Assembly (NCBI GenBank): GCA_964430475.1
Contig: CAYSEQ010000001.1
Location: 1 to 64,000, forward strand
Direction of reading: 5' to 3'
Length of the DNA: 64,000 bases
DNA from: CAYSEQ01 sp964430475
Lineage (GTDB): Bacteria; Patescibacteriota; Microgenomatia; UBA8517
The position numbers were made by a program, and so were the translations under genes. Below, one piece after another: positions 1-6,849 of the stretch. Positions within the stretch are counted from its first letter, which is position 1; every line of letters begins with the position of its first letter. Under the pieces are notes generated by a model. It saw only the letters and a list, made by a program, of their open reading frames with translations. It was not told the origin of the DNA and made no database searches.

Positions 1-44
1 TTTGGTTCCGGAAACCAAGGCTTTATCCGTTAAGCTACTAAGGC
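1..44 (-). tRNA. tRNA-Arg (CCG), 5' part only, cut by window edge
   Basis: Read on the minus strand the 5' half of a tRNA is complete: a 7-nt acceptor strand GCCTTAG, a D-arm, and an anticodon stem TTGGT/ACCAA closing the loop TTCCGGA, so the anticodon is CCG (Arg). The variable loop, T-arm and 3' acceptor strand lie beyond base 1. The assignment rests on the anticodon loop and is secure for an arginine tRNA. Confidence 0.85.
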
Positions 45-176
45 TTTTTCAGTGAGCCAAGAGAGCCTAGATACGAACTCCCTCTTTGCCTATCTTGAGA
101 GAGTATACCACACTTTTAACCAATTTAATATTGGTGTTCCACTTTATGCCTACGCACAATAAAGCCACAAATTAGA

Positions 177-422
177 CTAGAAAGGAGAAAATTCTGAAGA
201 TTTGATCTTTAAAGCTTTAGCAATCTTGTAGATCGTATAAATCGGCGGATTACTCTCTCCCCTTTCAATTCTTCCCATGTAAGTCCGATGAACTCCTGCC
301 GAAAAAGCTAATCCCTCCTGAGAAATTTTAGCTTTCTTGCGGAGTTGTTTTATTCTCTTGCCGAAACGCTTAAGAAAGTTTTGTTTAGATAGGATCATCA
401 AATCGATGATATGTAGAAGCAC
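177..422 (-). CDS. XRE/Cro-type helix-turn-helix regulator
   Basis: An 81-residue protein made almost entirely of one HTH_3 (Cro/C1) domain. Residues about 20-75 carry the usual pattern IKQLRKKAKISQEGLA, then the recognition-helix and glycine motif MGRIERGESNP and the third-helix segment YTIYKIAKALKI. Such single-domain proteins bind operator DNA as dimers and often control mobile-element genes. The first residues are weakly XRE-like, so a start at the second Met (MILSKQNF) is possible. It is divergent from the membrane-protein gene at 503, whose promoter at 459-487 lies in the shared intergenic space, so it may regulate that promoter; this is inference. It is part of the recombinase-bearing element on the left side of the window. 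Confidence 0.8.
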   Translation of the reverse strand: MLLHIIDLMILSKQNFLKRFGKRIKQLRKKAKISQEGLAFSAGVHRTYMGRIERGESNPPIYTIYKIAKALKIKSSEFSPF

Positions 423-458
423 CCTCTCAGTCTACAGACGGAGCGTGTGTGATTTAGC

Positions 459-487
459 TTGACTTTTTCGTGATTTTTCGTTAGTAT
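459..487 (+). promoter_or_regulatory. Sigma70-type promoter for the 503 gene
   Basis: TTGACT and TAGTAT are separated by exactly 17 nt. The predicted transcription start near 494 leaves only about 9 nt before the ATG at 503, so the mRNA would have a very short leader. Matches are 5/6 for the -35 and 5/6 for the -10 hexamer. Confidence 0.6.
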
Positions 488-502
488 CAAAACGGTGAAA
501 AG

Positions 503-1321
503 ATGAAGATTGAGATTATTAAAAATCTTTGGCAAAAGGCCTGGTGGACAAAGCTAATTTTAGTTGGTTTAGGATTTTTAGGATTATTCTTTTGGCCTTT
601 CGTTATCGGAGGAGGAGTATCCTATTTTTTAGCTACCAAGATTAAGAATTTTCTTTTAAAGTGGTTTTTGATTTTGCCAATTCTCGGCTTTTCTATTTTC
701 TTTGGAACAGCCTGGGTTGCCGCCTTTATCTCGCCATCTCCGCCCAAAAAAGAAGTAGCGGTTGTTTCCTCCCCAACGCCCCAAGCAACAGAAAGTCCCT
801 CCCCAACTCAAGCGCCCTCACCGTTGCCATCTCCAACGAGGACACCTACACCTATTCCTACAAAAGAACCTACCCCCAAACTAACAGAAAAGCCGACTCC
901 TACTCCCACACCAGACCCTCAAGAAATATTTTCTAAGATTGCTAGAGAAGAAGCGGGAGGAGAGGAGACTATGGTGTCAGCAATTCAACAGGAAGATGGT
1001 GAGTGGGTTGTCGTTAACGTGGTAAACAAGTGGCCTGAACTATTTGCGGGAACGGCTGTTAAATTATGGGCGTTAAATTTTATCTCTGGAGTTTACCACT
1101 CAGGTTATCCAATTAAGCAGGTAGGAATAACGGTTAACTCTCCGAAAAGCATAGGAAAATACTTCAGAGCTTTTCTGGGGAAAAATCAAGCTAACACTCT
1201 TACCGAGGATGATTGGAAATCTTTTAGCGCCAGCCCCTTTTACACCTGGCTTAAAGATGTAGAAACCAGTCGGGATGAGCCTGATAGAGCTAATCGCACT
1301 TTTGTTGAGGATAATCTATAA
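503..1321 (+). CDS. Membrane protein with Pro/Thr-rich linker, unknown function
   Basis: A 272-residue protein I do not recognise. Residues 15-75 contain two or three hydrophobic segments (for example LILVGLGFLGLFFWPFVIGG and WFLILPILGFSIFFGTAWV). A low-complexity linker of Pro, Thr and Ser with PTPTP repeats follows (about 85-140), and then a soluble acidic C-terminal domain of about 130 residues. The layout suggests a membrane anchor, a stalk and an exposed domain. Low-complexity PT linkers are common in surface and lipid-anchored proteins. It has its own promoter (459-487) and diverges from the XRE regulator. No catalytic motif is visible in the C-terminal domain. Confidence 0.7.
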   Translation: MKIEIIKNLWQKAWWTKLILVGLGFLGLFFWPFVIGGGVSYFLATKIKNFLLKWFLILPILGFSIFFGTAWVAAFISPSPPKKEVAVVSSPTPQATESPSPTQAPSPLPSPTRTPTPIPTKEPTPKLTEKPTPTPTPDPQEIFSKIAREEAGGEETMVSAIQQEDGEWVVVNVVNKWPELFAGTAVKLWALNFISGVYHSGYPIKQVGITVNSPKSIGKYFRAFLGKNQANTLTEDDWKSFSASPFYTWLKDVETSRDEPDRANRTFVEDNL

Positions 1322-1453
1322 GGATGATACAGGATAGATTTTCCTAGATTTTTTCTCCCGCACGAAGAGTCTACGATGTAATCGTAACCCAGCTTCAAAG
1401 TAGATTTTTAGATAGGGGCTGGTTTGCCTTTTCCTCCGAGTCGTGCATAAAAG

Positions 1454-1474
1454 CGAAGAGTCTATAACTCTTCG
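1454..1474 (-). terminator. Candidate minus-strand terminator hairpin
   Basis: A perfect 8-bp inverted repeat CGAAGAGT/ACTCTTCG with a 5-nt loop. On the minus strand it is followed by CTTTTA, a short U tract. It lies about 60 nt beyond the stop of the minus-strand gene 1532-2074. The rest of the 1322-1531 gap has a second partial copy of the GCACGA/TCGTGC and CGAAGAGTCTA words and no gene that I can see. Confidence 0.4.
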
Positions 1475-1531
1475 AAGCTAAAAAACTTAAATATTACTCG
1501 AATAAGGCAAAGGTTAGTCACTATTTTGTCA

Positions 1532-2074
1532 CTAAGCCTGATATAGTTTGTTCTTAACGCTCGCACTGATGCGAGTTGACCTTCTTCTTGCCTTTTCCTT
1601 TTTAACTTCAGCGATAAGCTCAAGAATCTGTTCGTAGGTTGCGTTTTCCAGGAATTTATCTAGTTCTGTCCTGCCTGGTTGGTAGATATTGATTTGTGTA
1701 GCTTTAACTTCCTTTTCTATTCCTAAAGCTTCTCTTTCTTGTTGTAGCCCGTCCACAAGGAGTTTCCTGGCTTCCTTAGCATCAATCTTCTCGACTGGTA
1801 ATTCTTCCAGTTTCCTTAAGCCTTTAAGTTGGAGATATTTTGCCGCCCGTTGTTGTCTTAACCGTATTTCAGCTTCCGATTCGATTGTTTTTTCTTTGAC
1901 CTCGGCGATTACCCTTTTTTCGTAAGCAATTTTTTTCTCACGCCAACCTTTGGCGTTAGTTCTAGTTCTTGAGTTGTAGGGAATCCCCTTTAACCTGAAA
2001 AAGTCAGCAACGGTTAACCAATCTCCAGTGGTAAACTCCTGTTTCAATTTTAGCCAATCGTATTTGGTGCGCAT
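1532..2074 (-). CDS. Helix-turn-helix protein resembling phage terminase small subunit
   Basis: 180 residues. The N-terminal third (WLTVADFFRLKGIPYNS, then a basic segment) looks like a DNA-binding HTH of the kind found in phage terminase small subunits. The middle is a charged, probably coiled helical region rich in Lys, Glu and Arg, and the C-terminus is basic. Terminase small subunits recognise packaging DNA, but no large terminase subunit is present in the window, so a packaging role cannot be claimed. It lies 10 nt downstream of the DUF3800-like gene on the same strand, so the two are probably one transcript, ending near the hairpin at 1454-1474. The family call is tentative; it could be another element-borne HTH protein. 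Confidence 0.45.
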   Translation of the reverse strand: MRTKYDWLKLKQEFTTGDWLTVADFFRLKGIPYNSRTRTNAKGWREKKIAYEKRVIAEVKEKTIESEAEIRLRQQRAAKYLQLKGLRKLEELPVEKIDAKEARKLLVDGLQQEREALGIEKEVKATQINIYQPGRTELDKFLENATYEQILELIAEVKKEKARRRSTRISASVKNKLYQA

Positions 2075-2084
2075 GTCGGGTAAA

Positions 2085-3050
2085 TTAAATATTTTTCATC
2101 GCAATCCAGTGTTCTTTAATTATTGGGTTTACATCTCTAGGGTCTTTTGACTTATCAAATCCAGTTATGTGGTAATAGCTGTCTTTGTGTTTAGTTGTAA
2201 TAGTAAACGAGCGGTTGGGTTTTAAGCGTCTTAAATATTTTAGCCAAGATTTTTCTTTTCTTTTGAGTATCGATGTCATGATAGTATGTCCCACGATGTC
2301 TGGTAGAACTAAAGGTGGGTCAACTTTTTCGTCACCAATTCTAAAATCTTCATAAAATTTTCTTCCATCTTGTCTCTGAACATCGCCGTCTTTGGAGTGG
2401 TAAACAATAAAAGGGTGATTTTTACTCCACTCTTTCGGGGTAAAAATCCCGTAGTTCGGATTAAGCTCACTTGTTGTTAATATCATAGTCGAGCGAACCA
2501 ATCTTAAAAATTTGTTAGGTTGATTTTGAGCGTCGATTATATGGTGCATACGCCAACTGTCGTTTTTGATATTAGTGTGAACGTAATCAAACTGGAAGAA
2601 TCTTTGCCAATCAATAAATAATTCTGTGAACATCACAAATTTTGCGTAATCTCCGACACTATAATTTTTCAACTGGTTAAGATAAAGATGAATATCTTTT
2701 ACGTAAGAAGGTTGAAGTTGGTCTTTCATCGTAGCTATCTTCGCCTCGGCTTTCCTTATCGTCTCTTTCTTATGATAATCAACCCACTTATCGCTTCCAC
2801 CAGTGAGGTCGTAAAGAAAGGCGGTATACTTTATTTCTGGTTTACTGCCGATATATTTAAGAATCTTCTCCCTTTGTTCCTTGGTTAGCTTTCTACCCTT
2901 GACTCCAACAAAGCCGTCAGGGAAAAGTTTGCCCATAAAAGCGGAAAACTTATTCCACTCGGTATCGGTTACGGTCACCAACGTGACTATTCCAAAACTT
3001 TTTCCTGTTGGGTCTTTAAAAGACCCAGTTTCATCAACGGCCACTATCAT
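2085..3050 (-). CDS. DUF3800-like protein
   Basis: 321 residues. It opens with MIVAVDETGSFKDPTGKSFG, the acidic first-strand signature (hDEtG/DESG followed by a strand returning to a conserved segment) typical of DUF3800, a family with an RNase H-like fold often found in mobile elements and near defence genes. Further acidic residues occur in TNIKNDSWRMHHIIDAQN and in VLPDIVGHT, consistent with a metal-dependent nuclease-like core. The family's function is not established, and the assignment here rests mainly on the N-terminal motif and length. It is the first gene of a two-gene minus-strand unit with the terminase-small-like gene. Confidence 0.5.
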   Translation of the reverse strand: MIVAVDETGSFKDPTGKSFGIVTLVTVTDTEWNKFSAFMGKLFPDGFVGVKGRKLTKEQREKILKYIGSKPEIKYTAFLYDLTGGSDKWVDYHKKETIRKAEAKIATMKDQLQPSYVKDIHLYLNQLKNYSVGDYAKFVMFTELFIDWQRFFQFDYVHTNIKNDSWRMHHIIDAQNQPNKFLRLVRSTMILTTSELNPNYGIFTPKEWSKNHPFIVYHSKDGDVQRQDGRKFYEDFRIGDEKVDPPLVLPDIVGHTIMTSILKRKEKSWLKYLRRLKPNRSFTITTKHKDSYYHITGFDKSKDPRDVNPIIKEHWIAMKNI

Positions 3051-3184
3051 ATTTACCCCTAGGCTAAATTATACCGTTTATTCTAGAGTAATCCCAGAGT
3101 GATTTTTGATATAATTGTGATGTTGAACGTTGTTTTGATAAAGATTGGATCATAAAAACAGCTAAAAATAGTAAAATTCAAGCC

Positions 3185-3790
3185 ATGACAACTACGGATA
3201 GAGAAAAAAGCACAGTTGATTATTATGACCGTGAAGGAGAAGCTTGGGTATCGACTCACGGAGGAAACGAAGGAGATTCCTACTGGAGAGTCGAGATGGA
3301 GAAATTCCATCAATTGTTACCCTGTGGTAAGGTTTTGGAGATTGGTTCAGGGGCAGGAAAAGACGCCGCAGCCTTGATAAAGATGGGATATGATTACGTG
3401 GGAACTGATGCCTCTGAAGGTTTAATCAAGATTGCCCAAAAAAGGAATCCTGGTGTTAGATTTGAGCATGTCGGCGTTTGTCAACTTAATTTCCCCCAAC
3501 ACGAATTTGATGGTTTTTGGACGGCCGCAACACTTCTTCATATTCCTAAAGACAGAATTGATGAAGCTTTAGAAAAAATCAAAACTCAAGTAAAGGCTGG
3601 TGGAATAGGTTTTATTTCGATGAAGCAAGGACAAGGTGAGAAAGTAGATGAAAAAACGGGACGGTGGTTTGCCTATTACAGTCAGGATGAATTTACTGAG
3701 GTCTTGGAGCGGAACGGTTATTCTGTGGTTAAAAAAGCAACTCGTCAGGGCGAAAAGGATGTCTGGCTTTGTTTTTGGGTAAGGACGTAA
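3185..3790 (+). CDS. Class I SAM-dependent methyltransferase
   Basis: 201 residues with the full Rossmann methyltransferase pattern. Motif I is VLEIGSGAGKDAAAL (about residues 44-58), followed by the acidic end of strand 2 in YVGTDASEGLI and motif IV/post-motif region DGFWTAATLLHIPKD. The last of these resembles methyltransferases acting on small molecules (Methyltransf_11/23/25 type) more than DNA methylases, since there is no NPPY or DPPY motif. The start at ATG 3185 is taken because motif I then lies at the usual distance from the N-terminus. The gene stands alone on the plus strand, diverging from the DUF3800 unit. The substrate cannot be told from the sequence. Confidence 0.8.
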   Translation: MTTTDREKSTVDYYDREGEAWVSTHGGNEGDSYWRVEMEKFHQLLPCGKVLEIGSGAGKDAAALIKMGYDYVGTDASEGLIKIAQKRNPGVRFEHVGVCQLNFPQHEFDGFWTAATLLHIPKDRIDEALEKIKTQVKAGGIGFISMKQGQGEKVDEKTGRWFAYYSQDEFTEVLERNGYSVVKKATRQGEKDVWLCFWVRT

Positions 3791-3799
3791 GATGTGGTA

Positions 3800-3829
3800 T
3801 TGACAAGCTGTCTTACGGTGTGGTAAGCT
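3800..3829 (+). promoter_or_regulatory. Candidate promoter before the recombinase operon leader
   Basis: A consensus -35 TTGACA is followed after 18 nt by TAAGCT, which keeps the three most conserved -10 positions. Transcription would start near 3836 and read straight into the hairpin and terminator at 3839-3902 before the first gene at 3931. Confidence 0.45.
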
Positions 3830-3874
3830 TTAAACACTAGGGTTCTCAAACCCTTATTCAGAAGGCAATTTGAG

Positions 3875-3902
3875 GCCACGCGAATTACGCGTGGCTTTTT
3901 TT
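3875..3902 (+). terminator. Intrinsic terminator between promoter and operon
   Basis: A perfect 8-bp GC-rich stem GCCACGCG/CGCGTGGC with a 5-nt loop is directly followed by seven T residues. It could end the methyltransferase transcript (stop at 3790). Because a promoter-like sequence sits at 3800-3829, it could also act as an attenuator or the end of a roughly 65-nt small RNA that also holds the hairpin AGGGTT/AACCCT at 3839-3854. Confidence 0.8.
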
Positions 3903-3930
3903 ATGGGCGAAAACGGATGGAGGAAAAAAT

Positions 3931-4230
3931 ATGGAAAATACCTTTGAGAGTAAAGATAAACAGGTTGTTCCGTTCCTCTTAACTCAACCAGAGGTGAGAT
4001 TTCTTGGAACCCGTTTGGTTGGTTCGACCCTCTTTTTCCAGTTTTCCCCACGAACAAAGTGTCAGCAGTTAGCTAACGACTTCGCCAGCCATAAAGCACC
4101 ATGCGTTGACCCAAAAGCCCTTCTTGAGGCGGTAGAAACGTTTCGTGACTATGTTTTTGGAGCAAAAGAGCGGATGAAAGAAAAAGGAGAAGAAGATGGA
4201 GGAAATAACGGGATTCACCCAAATTCCTAA
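3931..4230 (+). CDS. Small protein, DUF5659-like
   Basis: 99 residues. The pattern of a strand with a conserved Leu-Gly turn, a strand containing LFFQF, a helix and VDPKALLEAVETFRDYVF resembles the DUF5659 family, small proteins recurrent in Patescibacteria and other mobile-element contexts; the match is by eye. A GGAGG ribosome-binding site lies about 8 nt before the ATG. It is the first gene of the plus-strand unit running to the recombinase, and its end overlaps the next gene by 35 nt in another frame, indicating translational coupling. The function is unknown; in this position it could be an accessory or directionality protein. Confidence 0.55.
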   Translation: MENTFESKDKQVVPFLLTQPEVRFLGTRLVGSTLFFQFSPRTKCQQLANDFASHKAPCVDPKALLEAVETFRDYVFGAKERMKEKGEEDGGNNGIHPNS

Positions 4231-4705
4231 CGAAATTATCTTTAATCGCGATATTTCCGCCGCAATATTTAGGACTTATGTTGCCTTTAAGTCGTTTAAA
4301 TACGGTGTAGCGGGTAGAGTTTTCCCTTCTCAGGCAAGGATTGCCCAACTTTTAGGATGTTCCAGAGAAACAGTCAATAAGCATGTCAAAAAGCTTAAAG
4401 ATTTGAAAATCTTCAAGGTCAAAAAGCGGGGATATTCCGCCTCCAACGAATACTTTTTCAATAGTGAAAAAAGATTCACACATCCGCCACAAAAGTATGT
4501 AAAAGGTTTCACTTCTATCGGGGAAATTTTATCACCTCTAAGGTATCAAAAATCTCACACTAATAATACAAAAGATAAGAATACTAAAGAGAATAAGAGT
4601 TATCAAGATTTTGAGCCAATTGATCCAAGGGTTACGAAAAAAGGAATAGAGATGTTAAGAAAAAAACTAAGAGAGCTGGGTGTGAAGAAAAAAGAGGAAG
4701 AGTAG
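4196..4705 (+). CDS. Helix-turn-helix (HTH_36/replication-initiator-like) protein
   Basis: 169 residues. The N-terminal 90 carry a winged-helix pattern like the HTH_36 domain of plasmid and phage replication initiators: IPNEIIFNRDISAAIFRTY, then FPSQARIAQLLGCSRETVNK (recognition helix, about residues 43-62) and HVKKLKDLKIFKV. The rest is a polar, Lys-rich tail with no visible domain. The start is supported by an AAGGAG site 6 nt upstream. It lies inside the recombinase operon and overlaps the previous gene. A role as element regulator or replication protein is plausible, but nothing decides between them. Confidence 0.65.
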   Translation: MEEITGFTQIPNEIIFNRDISAAIFRTYVAFKSFKYGVAGRVFPSQARIAQLLGCSRETVNKHVKKLKDLKIFKVKKRGYSASNEYFFNSEKRFTHPPQKYVKGFTSIGEILSPLRYQKSHTNNTKDKNTKENKSYQDFEPIDPRVTKKGIEMLRKKLRELGVKKKEEE

Positions 4706-4707
4706 AT

Positions 4708-4950
4708 ATGGAACAAGCGGTAGTATATTTACAGCAAGATAAATACCAGATTGACACGGGTAAAAATCAATCTTCTAACTCAATCTTGGATGAGTTTTGC
4801 GAGGATTATATCACTCTTTCAGGAGTTATAACGACTTCTGGCGTTCAACTGGAGGAAGATTTAGAAAATCGGATGAGAATTTTAGCTAACCGTTTAATCG
4901 ACTTGATTCTCGAGGATAAGGAGAAGGGAGCCTTGAGATTCGCCTCGTAA
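4708..4950 (+). CDS. Small acidic hypothetical protein
   Basis: 80 residues, starting 2 nt after the previous stop, so almost certainly translated in the same operon. It is acidic and helical in its second half (LEEDLENRMRILANRLIDLI). No domain is recognised, and there is no signal peptide, cysteine cluster or HTH. Its place just before the recombinase, 28 nt upstream, is where many elements keep small accessory or excision proteins, but nothing in the sequence proves this. Confidence 0.6.
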   Translation: MEQAVVYLQQDKYQIDTGKNQSSNSILDEFCEDYITLSGVITTSGVQLEEDLENRMRILANRLIDLILEDKEKGALRFAS

Positions 4951-4978
4951 AATAGTAAGATGAAAGTAGGATAAAATC

Positions 4979-6781
4979 ATGAAGGAAGAGCGAGAAATTC
5001 AATATGGTGTAGCAGCCCCCAGGGTAAGTTCAGTGAAGCAAGGGCTTATAGGCGACAGCCCCGAAGATCAACTCGAGCAGATAAAAAGACGAGCTGAACA
5101 ATTAGGAACACTTCTTAACTGCCGAATAGAAATTAAACGAGTTTTTGAGTTTACTGAGTCAGCTTCAGGTGAACTTGATATGCAGCCTGTCCTGAAAGCC
5201 ATCGAATACTGTAAGAATCCAGCTAATAAAATCAAATTTTTCTTCACCAAGAGTATCGATAGATTTACTAGGGGTGGATCAACAATCTACGGCCTTCTTA
5301 AAACCCAACTTTCGAGATTAGGTATTCAACTTGTAGATGTTTTAGGAATAATAGGCACTCAGAAAATAAATACCTTAGCGCATCTAAACGTTCGCTACGA
5401 TTGGTCGGAATATTCTCCAACTTGGATTAACGAGCTTTTAGAGGCAGAGCGGGCACGTGAGGAAGTCAGAATAATTCTGACAAGGCTGATTGGAGCAGAG
5501 ATTCGATATGTTCGCATGGGATTCCATGTTAGACAAGCGCCGATGGGATATCGTAACAGAAAAGTAGAAACCGAGCGTGGGATGAGAGTAGTCCTTGAGG
5601 CTGAACCTGGTGAATCGCCATGGTTTATTCGCATGTATGAGCTAAGGATTCAGGGAAATTTAGATGATAAAGAGATTGTTGAGGAAATAAACAACATGGG
5701 TTTTAAGTCAAGGAGATTTAAAAAGCACGACCCCAACGATAAAAAGAAGATAATAGGTTTTAGTGGTGGCAATAAATTAACAGTCAAGCAATTCCAACGA
5801 TATATTCAAAATCCCATCTACGCGGGAATCAACGATGAATTGTGGACAGAAGATAAACCAATTAAGGAGCGGTTTGATGGTTTAGTTACAATAGAGATGT
5901 TTAATAAAGCTAACCGTGGCAAGGTTGTTATCATAGAAAATCCTGATGGAACGGTGTCTATTTTAAGAGACCAAAAATCTCCTTTGAGGCAAAAGAAATT
6001 AAGGGAAAATCCTTTATTCCCTTACCGCCACTATGTTCTATGCCCCATCTGCCGAAAATTCTTCTTAGCCTCGTTTTCCAGAAGTAAAAGCGGAAAGCGT
6101 CATGGTTATTACCACTGTGGTAATTGCGGAAGGAATCACGAATATATCGGGATTCCAGCTGGGAAGTTTCATAAAACGATTAAATCCTTTGTAGAAGATG
6201 TTAAGTTTAGCGAGGGGTATTTTATTCGGTTCAGGCAAATTGTTTTGGGGGAGTGGGAAAAACGAGAGAAAAATATTTCCGATGATACAATACACCTTGG
6301 TCAAAGAGTCACCCAAATTGAACAAGAGATCCAAAACCTGAAAGAGAAAATCAAGGTTTTAACTTCTATTACCGCAATCAAACTTTTAGAAGACGATATA
6401 GACAAATTGGAACAAGAAAAAGCCCAGCTAATTCTTATTCGCGACCGAAAAGAGAAGCAACAAATAGATGTCCAAGTGATTTTAGGATACCTGAAATATT
6501 ATATCGAACACCCTCAAGAATTGTTGTTTTCAAGCTCCGAACCTTTAAGAAACGCAGCTATGTTTGGGTTACTTTTTGAGGAGCTACCAACTTATGATAA
6601 CCTAGTTAATCGAACACCTAAATTAGCCCGTCTTTTCGCACTAAAAAGCGATTTTAAAACCCAAAAATCTTCGTTTGTGATCCCGGGAGGATTCGAACCT
6701 CCAACCACCCGGTTAAGAGCCGGTTGCTCTGCCTTTGAGCTACGGGACCAAATTATTTTAAATAAATATGAAAGTTTTTAA
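4979..6781 (+). CDS. Large serine recombinase (integrase)
   Basis: 600 residues. The N-terminal resolvase domain has PRVSSVKQGL (catalytic Ser about residue 17) and the arginine-bearing helix motif TKSIDRFTRGG. A recombinase domain (about 180-300) contains MGYRNRKVE and IQNPIYAGIN. A zinc ribbon follows (CPICRKFFLAS with HCGNCGRN, about 352-384), then a long coiled coil (about 425-490). This is the standard architecture of large serine integrases. The last roughly 35 codons are the antisense of the tRNA-Lys gene plus flanking DNA, so the C-terminus and stop codon come from the host chromosome at the attachment site. It ends the operon begun at 3931. Confidence 0.93.
   Translation: MKEEREIQYGVAAPRVSSVKQGLIGDSPEDQLEQIKRRAEQLGTLLNCRIEIKRVFEFTESASGELDMQPVLKAIEYCKNPANKIKFFFTKSIDRFTRGGSTIYGLLKTQLSRLGIQLVDVLGIIGTQKINTLAHLNVRYDWSEYSPTWINELLEAERAREEVRIILTRLIGAEIRYVRMGFHVRQAPMGYRNRKVETERGMRVVLEAEPGESPWFIRMYELRIQGNLDDKEIVEEINNMGFKSRRFKKHDPNDKKKIIGFSGGNKLTVKQFQRYIQNPIYAGINDELWTEDKPIKERFDGLVTIEMFNKANRGKVVIIENPDGTVSILRDQKSPLRQKKLRENPLFPYRHYVLCPICRKFFLASFSRSKSGKRHGYYHCGNCGRNHEYIGIPAGKFHKTIKSFVEDVKFSEGYFIRFRQIVLGEWEKREKNISDDTIHLGQRVTQIEQEIQNLKEKIKVLTSITAIKLLEDDIDKLEQEKAQLILIRDRKEKQQIDVQVILGYLKYYIEHPQELLFSSSEPLRNAAMFGLLFEELPTYDNLVNRTPKLARLFALKSDFKTQKSSFVIPGGFEPPTTRLRAGCSAFELRDQIILNKYESF
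6678..6749 (-). tRNA. tRNA-Lys (CTT), attachment site of the element
   Basis: Acceptor GGTCCCG/CGGGATC, D-arm GCTC/GAGC, anticodon loop CTCTTAA (anticodon CTT) and T-arm GGAGG-TTCGAAT-CCTCC are all present. The outermost anticodon-stem pair is an A-G mismatch. The 3' end faces the recombinase gene, which overlaps the whole tRNA on the opposite strand. CCA is not encoded. Integration that leaves an intact tRNA is the usual result of targeting a tRNA 3' end. Confidence 0.93.
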
Positions 6782-6849
6782 AAAATTGATTTTTATTTTG
6801 ACTTGTTTATATTTTACCAAATCTGTATCGAAATACACCATACACAGGA

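Noticed and set aside
1..130. Possible left attachment copy of the tRNA-Lys 3' end near the left edge
   Set aside because: The words resembling CGAACTCC near 76 belong to the region beside tRNA-Arg and do not match the tRNA-Lys T-arm and acceptor beyond a few bases.
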